This document shows, one piece after another, positions 44,495-51,760 of a DNA stretch of 51,760 nucleotides. The position numbers and the translations under genes were made by a program. Source of the stretch: a virus; IMG/VR virus record IMGVR_UViG_3300046777_001420, positions 1 to 51,760 of that record; one strand, given 5' to 3'. The notes under the pieces are model-generated. The model worked only from the letters and a program-made list of their open reading frames with translations. It was not told where the DNA came from and searched no databases. Every line of letters starts with the position of its first letter. Within the stretch, counting starts at the first letter, position 1.

Positions 44495-44598
44495 CCCTTT
44501 GGTAAACTAGGGTTACTTGGCGCCACATTTGTGGGTAAGTCCACCTGCTGGATAACAGATCATTTGATCTACGGAGACCAGCGTCCTTGCAGTAACCC
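44493..44598 (+). ncRNA. Candidate structured RNA or leader switch
   Basis: GGGTTAC (44510-44516) pairs with GTAACCC (44592-44598), enclosing CCAC/GTGG/CCAC alternatives (44523-44544), GCTGG/CCAGC (44547-44551, 44578-44582) and AGATC-ATTT-GATCT (44557-44570). The AGGGTT part can instead pair with the upstream AACCCT (44493-44498). It lies in a 235-base gap before the transglycosylase gene. It is not a tRNA: no T arm is present. Confidence 0.4.
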
Positions 44599-44599
44599 A

Positions 44600-44716
44600 A
44601 TGATTCTTTGCCGTAATTTCCTTCGACGCCTCACTGCCAAACTGAGTTTAGTTGTGGCTCTCCAAGCAGTATTTGTCCCTGGTCTTAAGGCAAATTCAAA
44701 TTGGGTAGGAGAATAA
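44600..44716 (+). CDS. Possible small membrane protein (38 aa)
   Basis: From the ATG at 44600: 'MILCRNFLRRLTAKLSLVVA' then 'LQAVFVPGLKANSNWVGE'. A basic start and one hydrophobic helix. No ribosome site is visible. The frame also opens at a GTG (44531) inside the RNA-like region. It lies just before the lytic transglycosylase, so a holin-like partner is conceivable but unproven. Confidence 0.35.
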   Translation: MILCRNFLRRLTAKLSLVVALQAVFVPGLKANSNWVGE

Positions 44717-44729
44717 AGACTCAGTTATC

Positions 44730-45395
44730 ATGCCTGCTCCACGCGTTGGTACTCTCCCCCATGAAGAGCGGATGGCCATCTTCCGTGGGGCGCAAAAATT
44801 AGGTTTAGATCCTTATGAATTTGGCGGATTCCTTTCTCTGGAGTCAGGCCCCAACATGGATCCCAATATTGTTGGTGGTGCGGGCGGTCGACATAAGGGC
44901 TTGATTCAGTTTGGACAAAACGAACAAAAGCTTTATGGCATTTCTGGACCTCAAACAAGAGCCGGGCAGATGCCCGCTGTTTTAAAATATTTTGAAGACC
45001 GTGGTTTTAAACCCGGTCAAATGGGTATTGATCGCGCTTATGCAACTGTTCTTGGTGGCAATCCAAACGTATCATTAAAAGCCAAGGATTCTTTTGGTAC
45101 TTCAGTATCTAGCGCTCTTCCTAGGTTTAAAAAAGGTGGCGATTTATATGAAAATGCTCGTCGCGTTCTTGGTGATTTACCTGTAACGCCTGAAAGTCCT
45201 GCAGCTCCTGTAGCCTCAACACCTGTTCAAGATGGCAATAGGCTTGGCGCCAATTTACTTCGCACTATCATGGGAGTAATTCCAAATTTTCAAAGACAAC
45301 AAAGTTTTTTACCTGAAGTTAATATGAATGCAGATGTGTATCTTCAAGATTTCTTAGATCGACTAAGAGCTGGCGACGAGGAGGATTTTGTGTAA
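44730..45395 (+). CDS. Virion lytic transglycosylase-type protein (221 aa)
   Basis: Residues 10-110 hold a lysozyme-like domain: 'EERMAIFRGAQKLGLDPYEF', 'GGFLSLESG' (Glu probably catalytic), 'GRHKGLIQFGQNEQKLYG', 'MPAVLKYFEDRGFKPGQMGI', 'AYATVLGGNPNV'. This is the 'ESG...GLIQFG' pattern of tail-associated peptidoglycan-degrading domains. The C-terminus is a polar linker and helical end. It likely opens the wall during entry rather than serving as an endolysin. Stop overlaps the next ATG. Confidence 0.78.
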   Translation: MPAPRVGTLPHEERMAIFRGAQKLGLDPYEFGGFLSLESGPNMDPNIVGGAGGRHKGLIQFGQNEQKLYGISGPQTRAGQMPAVLKYFEDRGFKPGQMGIDRAYATVLGGNPNVSLKAKDSFGTSVSSALPRFKKGGDLYENARRVLGDLPVTPESPAAPVASTPVQDGNRLGANLLRTIMGVIPNFQRQQSFLPEVNMNADVYLQDFLDRLRAGDEEDFV

Positions 45396-45664
45396 TGGCT
45401 AGGTTTTCTGAAATTGTTGATTCCGATGCCTATCTTCCAAGTGATGCTAGATTTGCGGGCTTAGATGAATATCGTCAGTACCCGCAGCAAGTCTCAGATT
45501 ACATTAGGAAAAAACAATTTAAATTCCAACCCAAATCAGATGTTGGAGAATTGTTTCAAACTTTTTTAAATCTTCAATCTAATCCCGAACTCTTATTCAG
45601 TTCAACTGCAAAGATGCCTAGTGAGCCTTTTAGCATGGCTCAATACACGGCTATGGGTGTCTAA
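45395..45664 (+). CDS. Hypothetical virion-module protein (89 aa)
   Basis: 'MARFSEIVDSDAYLPSDARF', 'GLDEYRQYPQQVSDYIRKKQ', 'GELFQTFLNLQSNPELLFS'. Polar, helical, no motif. Starts at the stop of the transglycosylase gene (TAATG), so the two are coupled and probably interact. Confidence 0.65.
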   Translation: MARFSEIVDSDAYLPSDARFAGLDEYRQYPQQVSDYIRKKQFKFQPKSDVGELFQTFLNLQSNPELLFSSTAKMPSEPFSMAQYTAMGV

Positions 45665-45670
45665 TTGATT

Positions 45671-45676
45671 TATAAT
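45671..45676 (+). promoter_or_regulatory. -10 box TATAAT
   Basis: TATAATAAAAA, with TATAAT 23 bases before the ATG at 45700. Confidence 0.45.
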
Positions 45677-45699
45677 AAAAACAACCTAGGTACAGTTAC

Positions 45700-46482
45700 A
45701 TGTCGTCGACCGCCACAAACAAGTCCCCTGTTTTTATTGACAGGCCGCTTTATGATGCCGTCAGGGTAACTACTCAGATTGCTGGTAGTGCAACCAATAA
45801 TACTCTGTTTGTGCAGGGCGGCCAAGTTCCGGCGATTCTTGTCGATATGGACGCAACGTTGAGTGAAGATAATAACAATGGTGGTGTCGTTGATTCGGTC
45901 AAGATTGTTCGTAATGATTTCTATCGTGCTGCTGATTACACAGTAAGCGCCTCAACGTCTGGAACGATAGTTTCCTTTGTTAGTGGTCAGATCGTTAACG
46001 TGACCGCTACAGGCATCCTCACGGGCAGCGGAGCGGGCAGTGGCGTTGGTTACTACACCTACACCGGTTCGACCACGCTGACGGGCGTCAACACCGCCCT
46101 CCACTACTCTGGGGGCATCGCACAAGGGTTTACGTACAACGGGACTAACTACGGCACTCAACCAGCCGTGACTTTTGTGTTGTACCATACTCGCGGCACA
46201 ACCAATCCCGTCCCTGCTTCCGGGGACTACCGTGTTGTGTTTGCTAAGACCGTTCCGGCTAACACACAGGAGGTTGACTGTTCAGATGTCCTCCCGACTC
46301 TTGCTGCTCCTGTCATGTCTGCTGGCAATACCACTGGCTTGGGCAGCACTGCTCCTCTTCGCAATAAAGGAGTGTACTTAGAGCGTGGTGATCGCCTGTA
46401 CGTTGGCGTCTTCCCGGATGGTCCTAACATCTCTGGCTACACCCCTGGCGCACATGTCATTGCACAGGGTGGTTTCTTCTGA
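45700..46482 (+). CDS. Beta-rich virion protein (260 aa)
   Basis: 'PVFIDRPLYDAVRVTTQIAG', 'NNTLFVQGGQVPAILVDMDA', 'SVKIVRNDFYRAADYTVSAS', a Thr/Gly/Ser-rich middle, 'PSGDYRVVFAKTVPANTQEV' type strands and 'NKGVYLERGDRLYVGVFPDG'. All-beta; GC-rich codons in the middle similar to the capsid gene. Probably an abundant tail or surface protein. Starts a unit with the next gene 3 bases downstream. Confidence 0.68.
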   Translation: MSSTATNKSPVFIDRPLYDAVRVTTQIAGSATNNTLFVQGGQVPAILVDMDATLSEDNNNGGVVDSVKIVRNDFYRAADYTVSASTSGTIVSFVSGQIVNVTATGILTGSGAGSGVGYYTYTGSTTLTGVNTALHYSGGIAQGFTYNGTNYGTQPAVTFVLYHTRGTTNPVPASGDYRVVFAKTVPANTQEVDCSDVLPTLAAPVMSAGNTTGLGSTAPLRNKGVYLERGDRLYVGVFPDGPNISGYTPGAHVIAQGGFF

Positions 46483-46485
46483 TAA

Positions 46486-48012
46486 ATGGCCAAAAAAAGT
46501 GGCAATAACTTTGGTAATTTCCAAGAAGTAAAGCCATTTAACCCTGGCGTCATTAAACCAATCACAACAGAATTCTCTAAGGGCAGCGTCCCAGATTCAA
46601 TCTACGCTGCCAATAGGGAATCAGCTTGGTCAAGATGGAGAAAAGGATATGAACTTGCTAATGCCTACACATACAGTAATGAATATACATTCTCGTTCAG
46701 ATACGAAACACCAGATAGCGCAAGTTCTGGTAATGCAAACACTGTAATTTCTGGTGCATTTGTTGGCTTCCCAACAAGCAACAAAGAGCTTGGGATGCAT
46801 TGGGCCATTTGGCGTTATGCAGGTTCTGTACGCACAGATCAATTAACAGATCCTGTTAGCACTCAAAAGCTATCCGTAGAGAGTGTAACGGAAGATTCTT
46901 TCTATTGGTATGTAAAACTAACTGGAACTTGGAGCTCTGCCAACCCACTTCCAGCGCCATTTTATATTCCAGTACCAGGGCAACCTAATGGTTTAAAACC
47001 TGCCAATACAGAAATCTTTGAAGATCGTGTCCTCGTTCAAGACGGTCCTATCATTACAAGTGACACAATTAATCCCAACACTCAAACTAGATACGGTTAC
47101 GTTCAAGCAGTTGTTGTTGCAATCAATCAAGACACCGGTATCTTGACATTCAAAAAATCAGGTTCCGTTTACGTATCACCAGATAAACAATTTATTTCTC
47201 CTTCTCCTGTTGGTTTTACCCCTGGCAGATTCTTGATTACAGGATCGAGATATGCTTGCACTTGCCAAGATTTTACGCATAGAGATTATTCATTTGTAAT
47301 GGGAGGGGCAAATACAACCAAGAAGTTTTTCCCAAGAACAAATGTATCTGCTATTAAACCTGGTCGTTTTGAAGTTACGCAAGTAGATGGGGTTGTCAAC
47401 AACAGTGCAATGACAGCACCAGGTGTCAATCGCAGCTTGGATGTATACGCACCTGAAGGATTTGAGTTAGATTACACCGTTACCGATGCATCAAATACCG
47501 ATATAAAAGCAACACGTGACAACCCTGGTGTCTACAGAGAGTTTGGTGCGATCTACAAAAGAAGCACGTCTAACATCTCCATCCCTGGCTCCACGGCAGA
47601 AGGTATGCCAGGCTATGACGATTACAGTACTTTTTCCTTGGAAACAGATGGTAACTCAATCCCTCAGGACATTATTCTTTCGATTTCAGATAACTGGACT
47701 CCATTGTTAGATGAGTTGAGATATTGCAAACACATCTATGCACTTAAATTCAGGGACAAATTATTTCCGCCAGAACCATCTGATTTTCCTGTAGGTATTA
47801 CAGGCATGGTTGAATGGGAACAAAGGCTTGTAAAACAAACTGAAATTAAAATTCAAAAGGATAGAGAATACTTTAAAACAGTGCGTTCTCTTTCTGTCAT
47901 GGATGTTCCACCACGTAATGCGCAATCACCAATTTTGTATCCCGTAATTCAAAAGCTGTTCAACATTGCAACAGATAAGATATTGATAGAAAACTTTACA
48001 ATGTTGGATTAG
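46486..48012 (+). CDS. Putative tail protein (508 aa)
   Basis: Mixed alpha/beta protein: 'SIYAANRESAWSRWRKGYEL', 'FVGFPTSNKELGMHWAIWRY', 'YACTCQDFTHRDYSFVMGG' (two close Cys and a His, SWIM-like but not diagnostic), 'VYREFGAIYKRSTSNISIPG' and helical end. Large and adjacent to virion genes, so a tail or baseplate protein is likely; family not identified. A TATACT box and hairpin follow. Confidence 0.68.
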   Translation: MAKKSGNNFGNFQEVKPFNPGVIKPITTEFSKGSVPDSIYAANRESAWSRWRKGYELANAYTYSNEYTFSFRYETPDSASSGNANTVISGAFVGFPTSNKELGMHWAIWRYAGSVRTDQLTDPVSTQKLSVESVTEDSFYWYVKLTGTWSSANPLPAPFYIPVPGQPNGLKPANTEIFEDRVLVQDGPIITSDTINPNTQTRYGYVQAVVVAINQDTGILTFKKSGSVYVSPDKQFISPSPVGFTPGRFLITGSRYACTCQDFTHRDYSFVMGGANTTKKFFPRTNVSAIKPGRFEVTQVDGVVNNSAMTAPGVNRSLDVYAPEGFELDYTVTDASNTDIKATRDNPGVYREFGAIYKRSTSNISIPGSTAEGMPGYDDYSTFSLETDGNSIPQDIILSISDNWTPLLDELRYCKHIYALKFRDKLFPPEPSDFPVGITGMVEWEQRLVKQTEIKIQKDREYFKTVRSLSVMDVPPRNAQSPILYPVIQKLFNIATDKILIENFTMLD

Positions 48013-48014
48013 TG

Positions 48015-48044
48015 TATACTTGTATTGAGTCTATTAAGACTCAA
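48015..48044 (+). promoter_or_regulatory. TATACT box and perfect inverted repeat before the integrase-like gene
   Basis: TATACT (48015-48020) followed at once by TTGAGTC-TATTAA-GACTCAA (48025-48044). The repeat would start near the transcription start, a good operator position. A second hairpin, GTTTAG-TTGGC-CTAAAC, lies at 48090-48106. No gene is present in 48013-48117. Confidence 0.45.
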
Positions 48045-48117
48045 CAAGATTTCCACATTAATGCGTCCCTGGGCCTGGTAAGGTTTAAGGTTTAGTTGGC
48101 CTAAACGCCAGAGACCA

Positions 48118-48555
48118 ATGAAACCTATCCATCCCCCTCCGCCCGATCAGGCGATCGTAGACGATTACTTTCAGTTATCTAGGATCAAAAGTTTTGGTGC
48201 TGCAGCCTGGCTCTTTGGTATGGCAGCAACTTATGGTGTACATCCAAAAGAATTAAAGAGTTTTACCTGGAACTCAGACAACACAATTTCAATTACAACA
48301 AAGAAAAAGAAAATCAAACCACTACATCCACAGTGGATTATCTTGTTTCAACTAAAAGAAAAGCAGCCTTCAAATCTTGAAGACTGCTTTGATAAGATTA
48401 AAAGTAAACTTAGCAATTCAATTGAAACTCAAAAAGTTTCATTAAACATCACTGACCTTCAACTCGCATATCAGTTGAGGAAGTCGTTGTACTTCCCAAA
48501 GAAAGTGGATCAACAAAAGGAATCCCTTTCTTCCTTAATTCCTTGCGCACGCTAG
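48118..48555 (+). CDS. Degenerate tyrosine recombinase-like protein (145 aa)
   Basis: 'FGAAAWLFGMAATYGVHPKE' and 'NTISITTKKKKIKPLHPQWI' look like the start of the catalytic domain of cyanobacterial phage integrases ('ATYGLRP-E', then 'TK-G-R---PL---W'), but the catalytic Arg position is His ('GVHPKE') and the later R-x-x-R and Tyr motifs are missing in a protein of only 145 residues. It reads as a truncated or repurposed integrase. Overlaps the convergent excisionase-like gene by 107 bases. Confidence 0.5.
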   Translation: MKPIHPPPPDQAIVDDYFQLSRIKSFGAAAWLFGMAATYGVHPKELKSFTWNSDNTISITTKKKKIKPLHPQWIILFQLKEKQPSNLEDCFDKIKSKLSNSIETQKVSLNITDLQLAYQLRKSLYFPKKVDQQKESLSSLIPCAR

Positions 48556-48721
48556 TAAGATTCCAACGATACGAGTCACGCGAGAACGTGTCTTTAAATG
48601 CGGCGTAATGGGGACCCAGGCGGAGGGTCCCATCGTCGCGCATTTTGAAAAGGGTTTTCTTGTCAAGTCCCAGGGACTCGCATGCTTTGTTGGCTGTAAC
48701 CCAACCTGTTGTGGCCGCCAT
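48449..48721 (-). CDS. Excisionase/MerR-type HTH protein (90 aa)
   Basis: From the ATG at 48721: 'MAATTGWVTANKACESLGLD', 'KKTLFKMRDDGTLRLGPHYA', 'SRDSYRWNLTSVRKELRKKG'. The 'W-TA--A---LG----TL---R--G-L--G-HY...S...YRWN' pattern is that of small winged-HTH proteins found beside integrases in cyanobacterial prophages and phages. A directionality factor or regulator is the likely role. Lone minus-strand gene in the virion arm, convergent with the integrase-like gene. Confidence 0.62.
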   Translation of the reverse strand: MAATTGWVTANKACESLGLDKKTLFKMRDDGTLRLGPHYAAFKDTFSRDSYRWNLTSVRKELRKKGIPFVDPLSLGSTTTSSTDMRVEGQ

Positions 48722-48847
48722 GAAAAACAAGGGCGTGTTCAGATATACACTACCTTGATGACAAGGCATGTCAAGGGTTCTTTACGAAATTTTAAAACTT
48801 TAAATTGGCTTGGGAATCTTAAAATATATTAACGGCAACTAAAGAGT

Positions 48848-49210
48848 ATGTTCCATGACGAGCACGCGCCCCTTGCTCTTCTGGTCGAATTAACTCCAAA
48901 GTTAGCAAAAAAGAAATTTAGAGAATCTATTTACGAGTTCTGGGATTACAAATGTGCTTATTGTGAAGACGTTGCTACAAGTCTTGACCACATTGTCCCA
49001 AGGTTTAAGTCCGGTTCTAGCAATAGAAATAATTTGATTCCTGCCTGCCGCCGTTGCAATAGTAACAAAGGCAGTACTGCTGTAGAACAATGGTATCAAC
49101 AACAAGAATTCTTTACTCAGGTTAAGATGGAAAGAATCAAAGCTTGGATGTCACAGGAAGTTGTTGACATTTTTTCTTATCCATTACAAGAGTTAAAACC
49201 GGCAGTTTGA
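48848..49210 (+). CDS. HNH endonuclease (120 aa)
   Basis: Classical HNH: 'FWDYKCAYCEDVATSLDHIV' (residues 30-49), 'PRFKSGSSNRNNLIPACRRC', 'NSNKGSTAVEQWY'. CxxC...CxxC zinc frame, DH of the beta hairpin and N-helix Asn-Asn kept, so probably active. Such enzymes are common in cyanobacteria and cyanophages as homing enzymes or as parts of packaging. The next gene starts 1 base after its stop. Confidence 0.9.
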   Translation: MFHDEHAPLALLVELTPKLAKKKFRESIYEFWDYKCAYCEDVATSLDHIVPRFKSGSSNRNNLIPACRRCNSNKGSTAVEQWYQQQEFFTQVKMERIKAWMSQEVVDIFSYPLQELKPAV

Positions 49211-49211
49211 C

Positions 49212-51760
49212 ATGGGACTTTCATATGATCCAGCAGCGCGTAAGTGGAATCTTGTCTATGAAAAAACTGATTATCCAACAATAGAAGGCGGCCAACTTAA
49301 ATTATTACCAACTGATTTACCAACAAATCTTACCATGCCAGAAGTGCAGTGGTACAGAGGTGCTGGCTGGATTAAAACAGGTCGAGATATTCCTGACACT
49401 AAAACCAATAACGCCAATCAAGCCATCAACAATAAGAATGCAGAAGAGAATAAAAAAATTCAAGAACTCAGCGCTGTAAATCAAGAATTAAATACAAGTA
49501 ACACAAATAAAAATAATGCTTATAACAAAGTTCAACAAGTTACTGCATCTACCCAGGGGGGTGATTATGTAGGACAAAGAAATATTATTAGAGGCATACA
49601 AGGTATTGATGACACATTAAAAGGAACTCTGGAAAATTATTACAAAGCTTATTACACAACAGAAAAACTTCAGCAATGGGACTCTAACCTTGGAGCTAAA
49701 CCTCCATTTGGTGAGTTTGATCCAAGTTATTACAAACAACAAAACCCTGAAGTTTTTCAACAATGGGCTGCTGCTGTGGCCGATGATAACGTTGATATTA
49801 CTCAACGCTATGGTGAGAATGGTTTTTATTTAAACCATTACACCAATCAAGGGAAACCTGCTGGTTTCCGTGGAAACAAAGCAGAGGAGCTTGCCGCTTC
49901 TAAGCAGTATGTAGAACAAAAGCCGACCGACAAAGATCTTCAGGACGTACGTAATATTCAATTAGGTCTTAATACAGATACGCAGGCAGAACGACTTTTA
50001 AATGTTCCAGAAGTTGCAAGCGCTTGGGAAGCCGCAAAAACTGGTGATACTTATTGGAAAAATTTAGGTAAAAAATATTTTCTTGATCCAAACAAAGAAG
50101 ACGAATTTGCCGTCTTGTTTAGGATGTCCGACCGTCCTGAAGACAAAGCAATTTCTTTTCAGTACAACATCAATGCTGATTATGGCATCACTGAACTGGA
50201 AGACGCATTAAATCAAGCAGTCGGTGAAAAAGCAATCGTTGACGTAAAACGATTTGGCGCTTTGGCACAAGATGTATTAAAGCAAACTATTGCTGAAATG
50301 AAAAAAGCTAAAGCAAAAGAACAAGAACTCGCTTTGTTTTCTAACTTTGATTCACTGGGAGAAATTACCAATATTAATAAAGATCTGGCTAATTCAATCC
50401 TGGGAGATTCTGGTGTTGGTGGAATACTATCTTTTACTGGGGGTAAAAAATCTCAAGAATCCCTAGAAAAATCGCTTCAAAAAATTACTGGCATTAATAA
50501 TTCAGTTACTTATAACTGGCAGCAATGGTTTGATAATACATTAAAAGCTAAATACCAAGAAGATTTAGAGCTTGGCTTGACAAAAGATGAAGCAGAAGAA
50601 CGTGTAAAAATTCAAGGTCAATTTGCTAGAGACTTTATCGATCAATACTTGATTCCAAGATTTAATGAATCAAAGTCAATGAATGAATTCATTGAGTACA
50701 TTGACGTTGGCAAATCAGAGCAAAACCCATTTCAAACGCAAGACATTCTTAATGCTGTCAAATTAGTTGCTGATCTTCGCGCTCAACAATACATTGACCA
50801 GCTTAAACAAACTCCAGAACGATACTTTGACTCTGCGTTTTATTTCAATCCAACTGGAAATAAAGCTCGTGAAGAAAAATATGTAAATCAAGCATCAACT
50901 GTTAATGCAGACTGGGAAGCAGCAAAGAAAGGTGATCCGTATTGGACTTCGCAAGCCTACCGGTTTGGCGTTAACATCAACGACAAGGATGCGTTTGCTC
51001 GCATGCATTTCCAAGTTAAAGGACAAGGACAGGGCTACGACGCTGCCGATGACATCCTTAACGCATCAAAAGTAAGTGATGAAATCTACAGTAAAATTCT
51101 TCCAGCTCTTAAGGAAGAAGCCTTAAAGCAAGGAACAATTTTTGGTCAATTTATTAAACCAGAAGAGTTTGCGGATGAGATGCTCAAAGGTTTAAATCCA
51201 AACGATAAAACTACATGGGATCAAGTTTTAGAGCGATATAAATTAAAAGATTTTTCTGGTGATATAACTGATTTAAAAAAAGAAATTACCGAAACTATAA
51301 GGACTAGTTCTGCGCAAGATATTAGAGAGCAAATTAAATTTTTAAACGAAAGAAAAGAGAAACCCACGCAAGAACTTCTTGGTGTTACTTACATTCAACG
51401 AGAAGAAGATTACAAACCGGTTGAAAGTACAGGGGAGGAAACTGCGCTTTATAAAACATTTCAATCTGCTGGGTTCCAGGGAACAGAGGATGAGTTTTAC
51501 GAAAACTTCTTCCCTGACCTTGACAGGTCAGAACAAGCCGCACTTACCAAAGCTGGTACAAGTCAATCATTTAAAGCCACCGGACTTGATTATTCAGATC
51601 CATTTGCATCACTTGGAACTATTGAAAACTTCTTTGGTGAAGACAAAGAAACGACAACACAAACACCTACAAAATCAAGTTATTTTACAATTGATGAAGA
51701 TGAAGACTTACCCGCAAAATCAAAAGCCGGTCAAGGTTTCCTAGATGAGTTCACATCTTT
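49212..51760 (+). CDS. Large virion-type protein (partial, at least 849 aa)
   Basis: Open from the ATG at 49212 to the window end. Polar, Lys/Glu/Gln/Asn-rich with long helices. Residue 169 starts 'FDPSYYKQQNPEVFQQW', followed by 'YLNHYTNQGKPAGFRGN', the 'FDP-YYL--NPDV...HY---G--EGR' repeat known from bacterial surface proteins. An internal repeat around 'WEAAKTGDTYW' (residue 272) and 'WEAAKKGDPYW' (568) shows duplication. It may be a tape-measure-like or virion-internal protein; no enzyme motif is seen. Confidence 0.72.
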   Translation, partial: MGLSYDPAARKWNLVYEKTDYPTIEGGQLKLLPTDLPTNLTMPEVQWYRGAGWIKTGRDIPDTKTNNANQAINNKNAEENKKIQELSAVNQELNTSNTNKNNAYNKVQQVTASTQGGDYVGQRNIIRGIQGIDDTLKGTLENYYKAYYTTEKLQQWDSNLGAKPPFGEFDPSYYKQQNPEVFQQWAAAVADDNVDITQRYGENGFYLNHYTNQGKPAGFRGNKAEELAASKQYVEQKPTDKDLQDVRNIQLGLNTDTQAERLLNVPEVASAWEAAKTGDTYWKNLGKKYFLDPNKEDEFAVLFRMSDRPEDKAISFQYNINADYGITELEDALNQAVGEKAIVDVKRFGALAQDVLKQTIAEMKKAKAKEQELALFSNFDSLGEITNINKDLANSILGDSGVGGILSFTGGKKSQESLEKSLQKITGINNSVTYNWQQWFDNTLKAKYQEDLELGLTKDEAEERVKIQGQFARDFIDQYLIPRFNESKSMNEFIEYIDVGKSEQNPFQTQDILNAVKLVADLRAQQYIDQLKQTPERYFDSAFYFNPTGNKAREEKYVNQASTVNADWEAAKKGDPYWTSQAYRFGVNINDKDAFARMHFQVKGQGQGYDAADDILNASKVSDEIYSKILPALKEEALKQGTIFGQFIKPEEFADEMLKGLNPNDKTTWDQVLERYKLKDFSGDITDLKKEITETIRTSSAQDIREQIKFLNERKEKPTQELLGVTYIQREEDYKPVESTGEETALYKTFQSAGFQGTEDEFYENFFPDLDRSEQAALTKAGTSQSFKATGLDYSDPFASLGTIENFFGEDKETTTQTPTKSSYFTIDEDEDLPAKSKAGQGFLDEFTS

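Noticed and set aside
44510-44598. tRNA gene in the gap before the transglycosylase
   Set aside because: The 7-bp closing stem suggested an acceptor stem, but there is no T arm, no TTC motif and no proper anticodon arm.
1-51760. Window as a complete circular genome, with the last gene running into the first bases
   Set aside because: Joining the end to the start puts the large protein in a frame that stops after nine codons and does not match the tail-protein frame at the left edge. The two gene ends belong to different genes or the genome is larger.
1-51760. CRISPR arrays, insertion sequences, rRNA, photosynthesis genes
   Set aside because: No regularly spaced repeats with spacers, transposase genes, rRNA-like sequence or psbA/psbD-type proteins were seen on either strand.

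Overview
The window looks like about 52 kb of a tailed double-stranded DNA phage genome whose host is probably a cyanobacterium. The phage assignment rests on a large terminase, portal, scaffold-like and major capsid genes, a T7-type DNA polymerase and free-standing HNH endonucleases. The cyanobacterial link rests on a DUF4278-like protein, a DUF5895-like protein, a cyanobacterial-type integrase/excisionase remnant, and a cluster of TTTTCCACA boxes, the DnaA-box form described for Synechococcus. No rRNA, CRISPR array, insertion sequence or photosynthesis gene was seen. Both ends cut through genes: the C-terminus of a tail protein at the left and a large virion-type protein at the right.

Layout. 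(1) 1-389, plus strand: end of a tail gene and a small tail-associated gene. (2) 396-23436, almost all minus strand: the replication/early arm, with about 50 mostly small, overlapping genes. It includes a Gp157-like protein, a DUF5895-like protein, a double-OB SSB, a family A DNA polymerase with 3'-5' exonuclease, a Gp88-like protein, a PcfJ-like protein, a secreted RlpA-like barrel protein, three HNH genes, one tRNA-Leu(UAA) and many unknowns. Three plus-strand genes sit inside it as islands. (3) 22359-23538: control region with a candidate origin (three DnaA boxes plus 11-bp tandem repeats), terminators, a repeated regulatory-looking element and the divergent start of the two arms. (4) 23539-51760, plus strand: virion arm. 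It starts with large and glycine-rich putative virion proteins, then a tandem family of four small paralogues, a candidate small terminase, TerL, portal, scaffold-like protein, major capsid protein and a second highly expressed surface-type protein. Connector, lytic transglycosylase and tail-type proteins follow, then a degenerate integrase/excisionase pair, an HNH gene and a large partial protein.

The most striking signal is a repeated leader element in the minus-strand arm. Ten copies of CGTC-loop-GACG followed by TTAAAC(T/G) occur, mostly 24-34 nt upstream of a start codon and, for many, just after the preceding stop codon. One copy has both stem arms changed together, which suggests an RNA hairpin regulon. 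The TAAACT hexamer in it also resembles the -10-like boxes found about 20-25 nt upstream of virion genes, so a promoter role is a real alternative. Other leads are a roughly 600-bp two-frame overlap between portal and scaffold genes, an HNH insertion that left a duplicated gene start, near-identical tandem 56-residue proteins, a tRNA-Leu with a short variable arm, and a possible structured RNA between 44493 and 44598.
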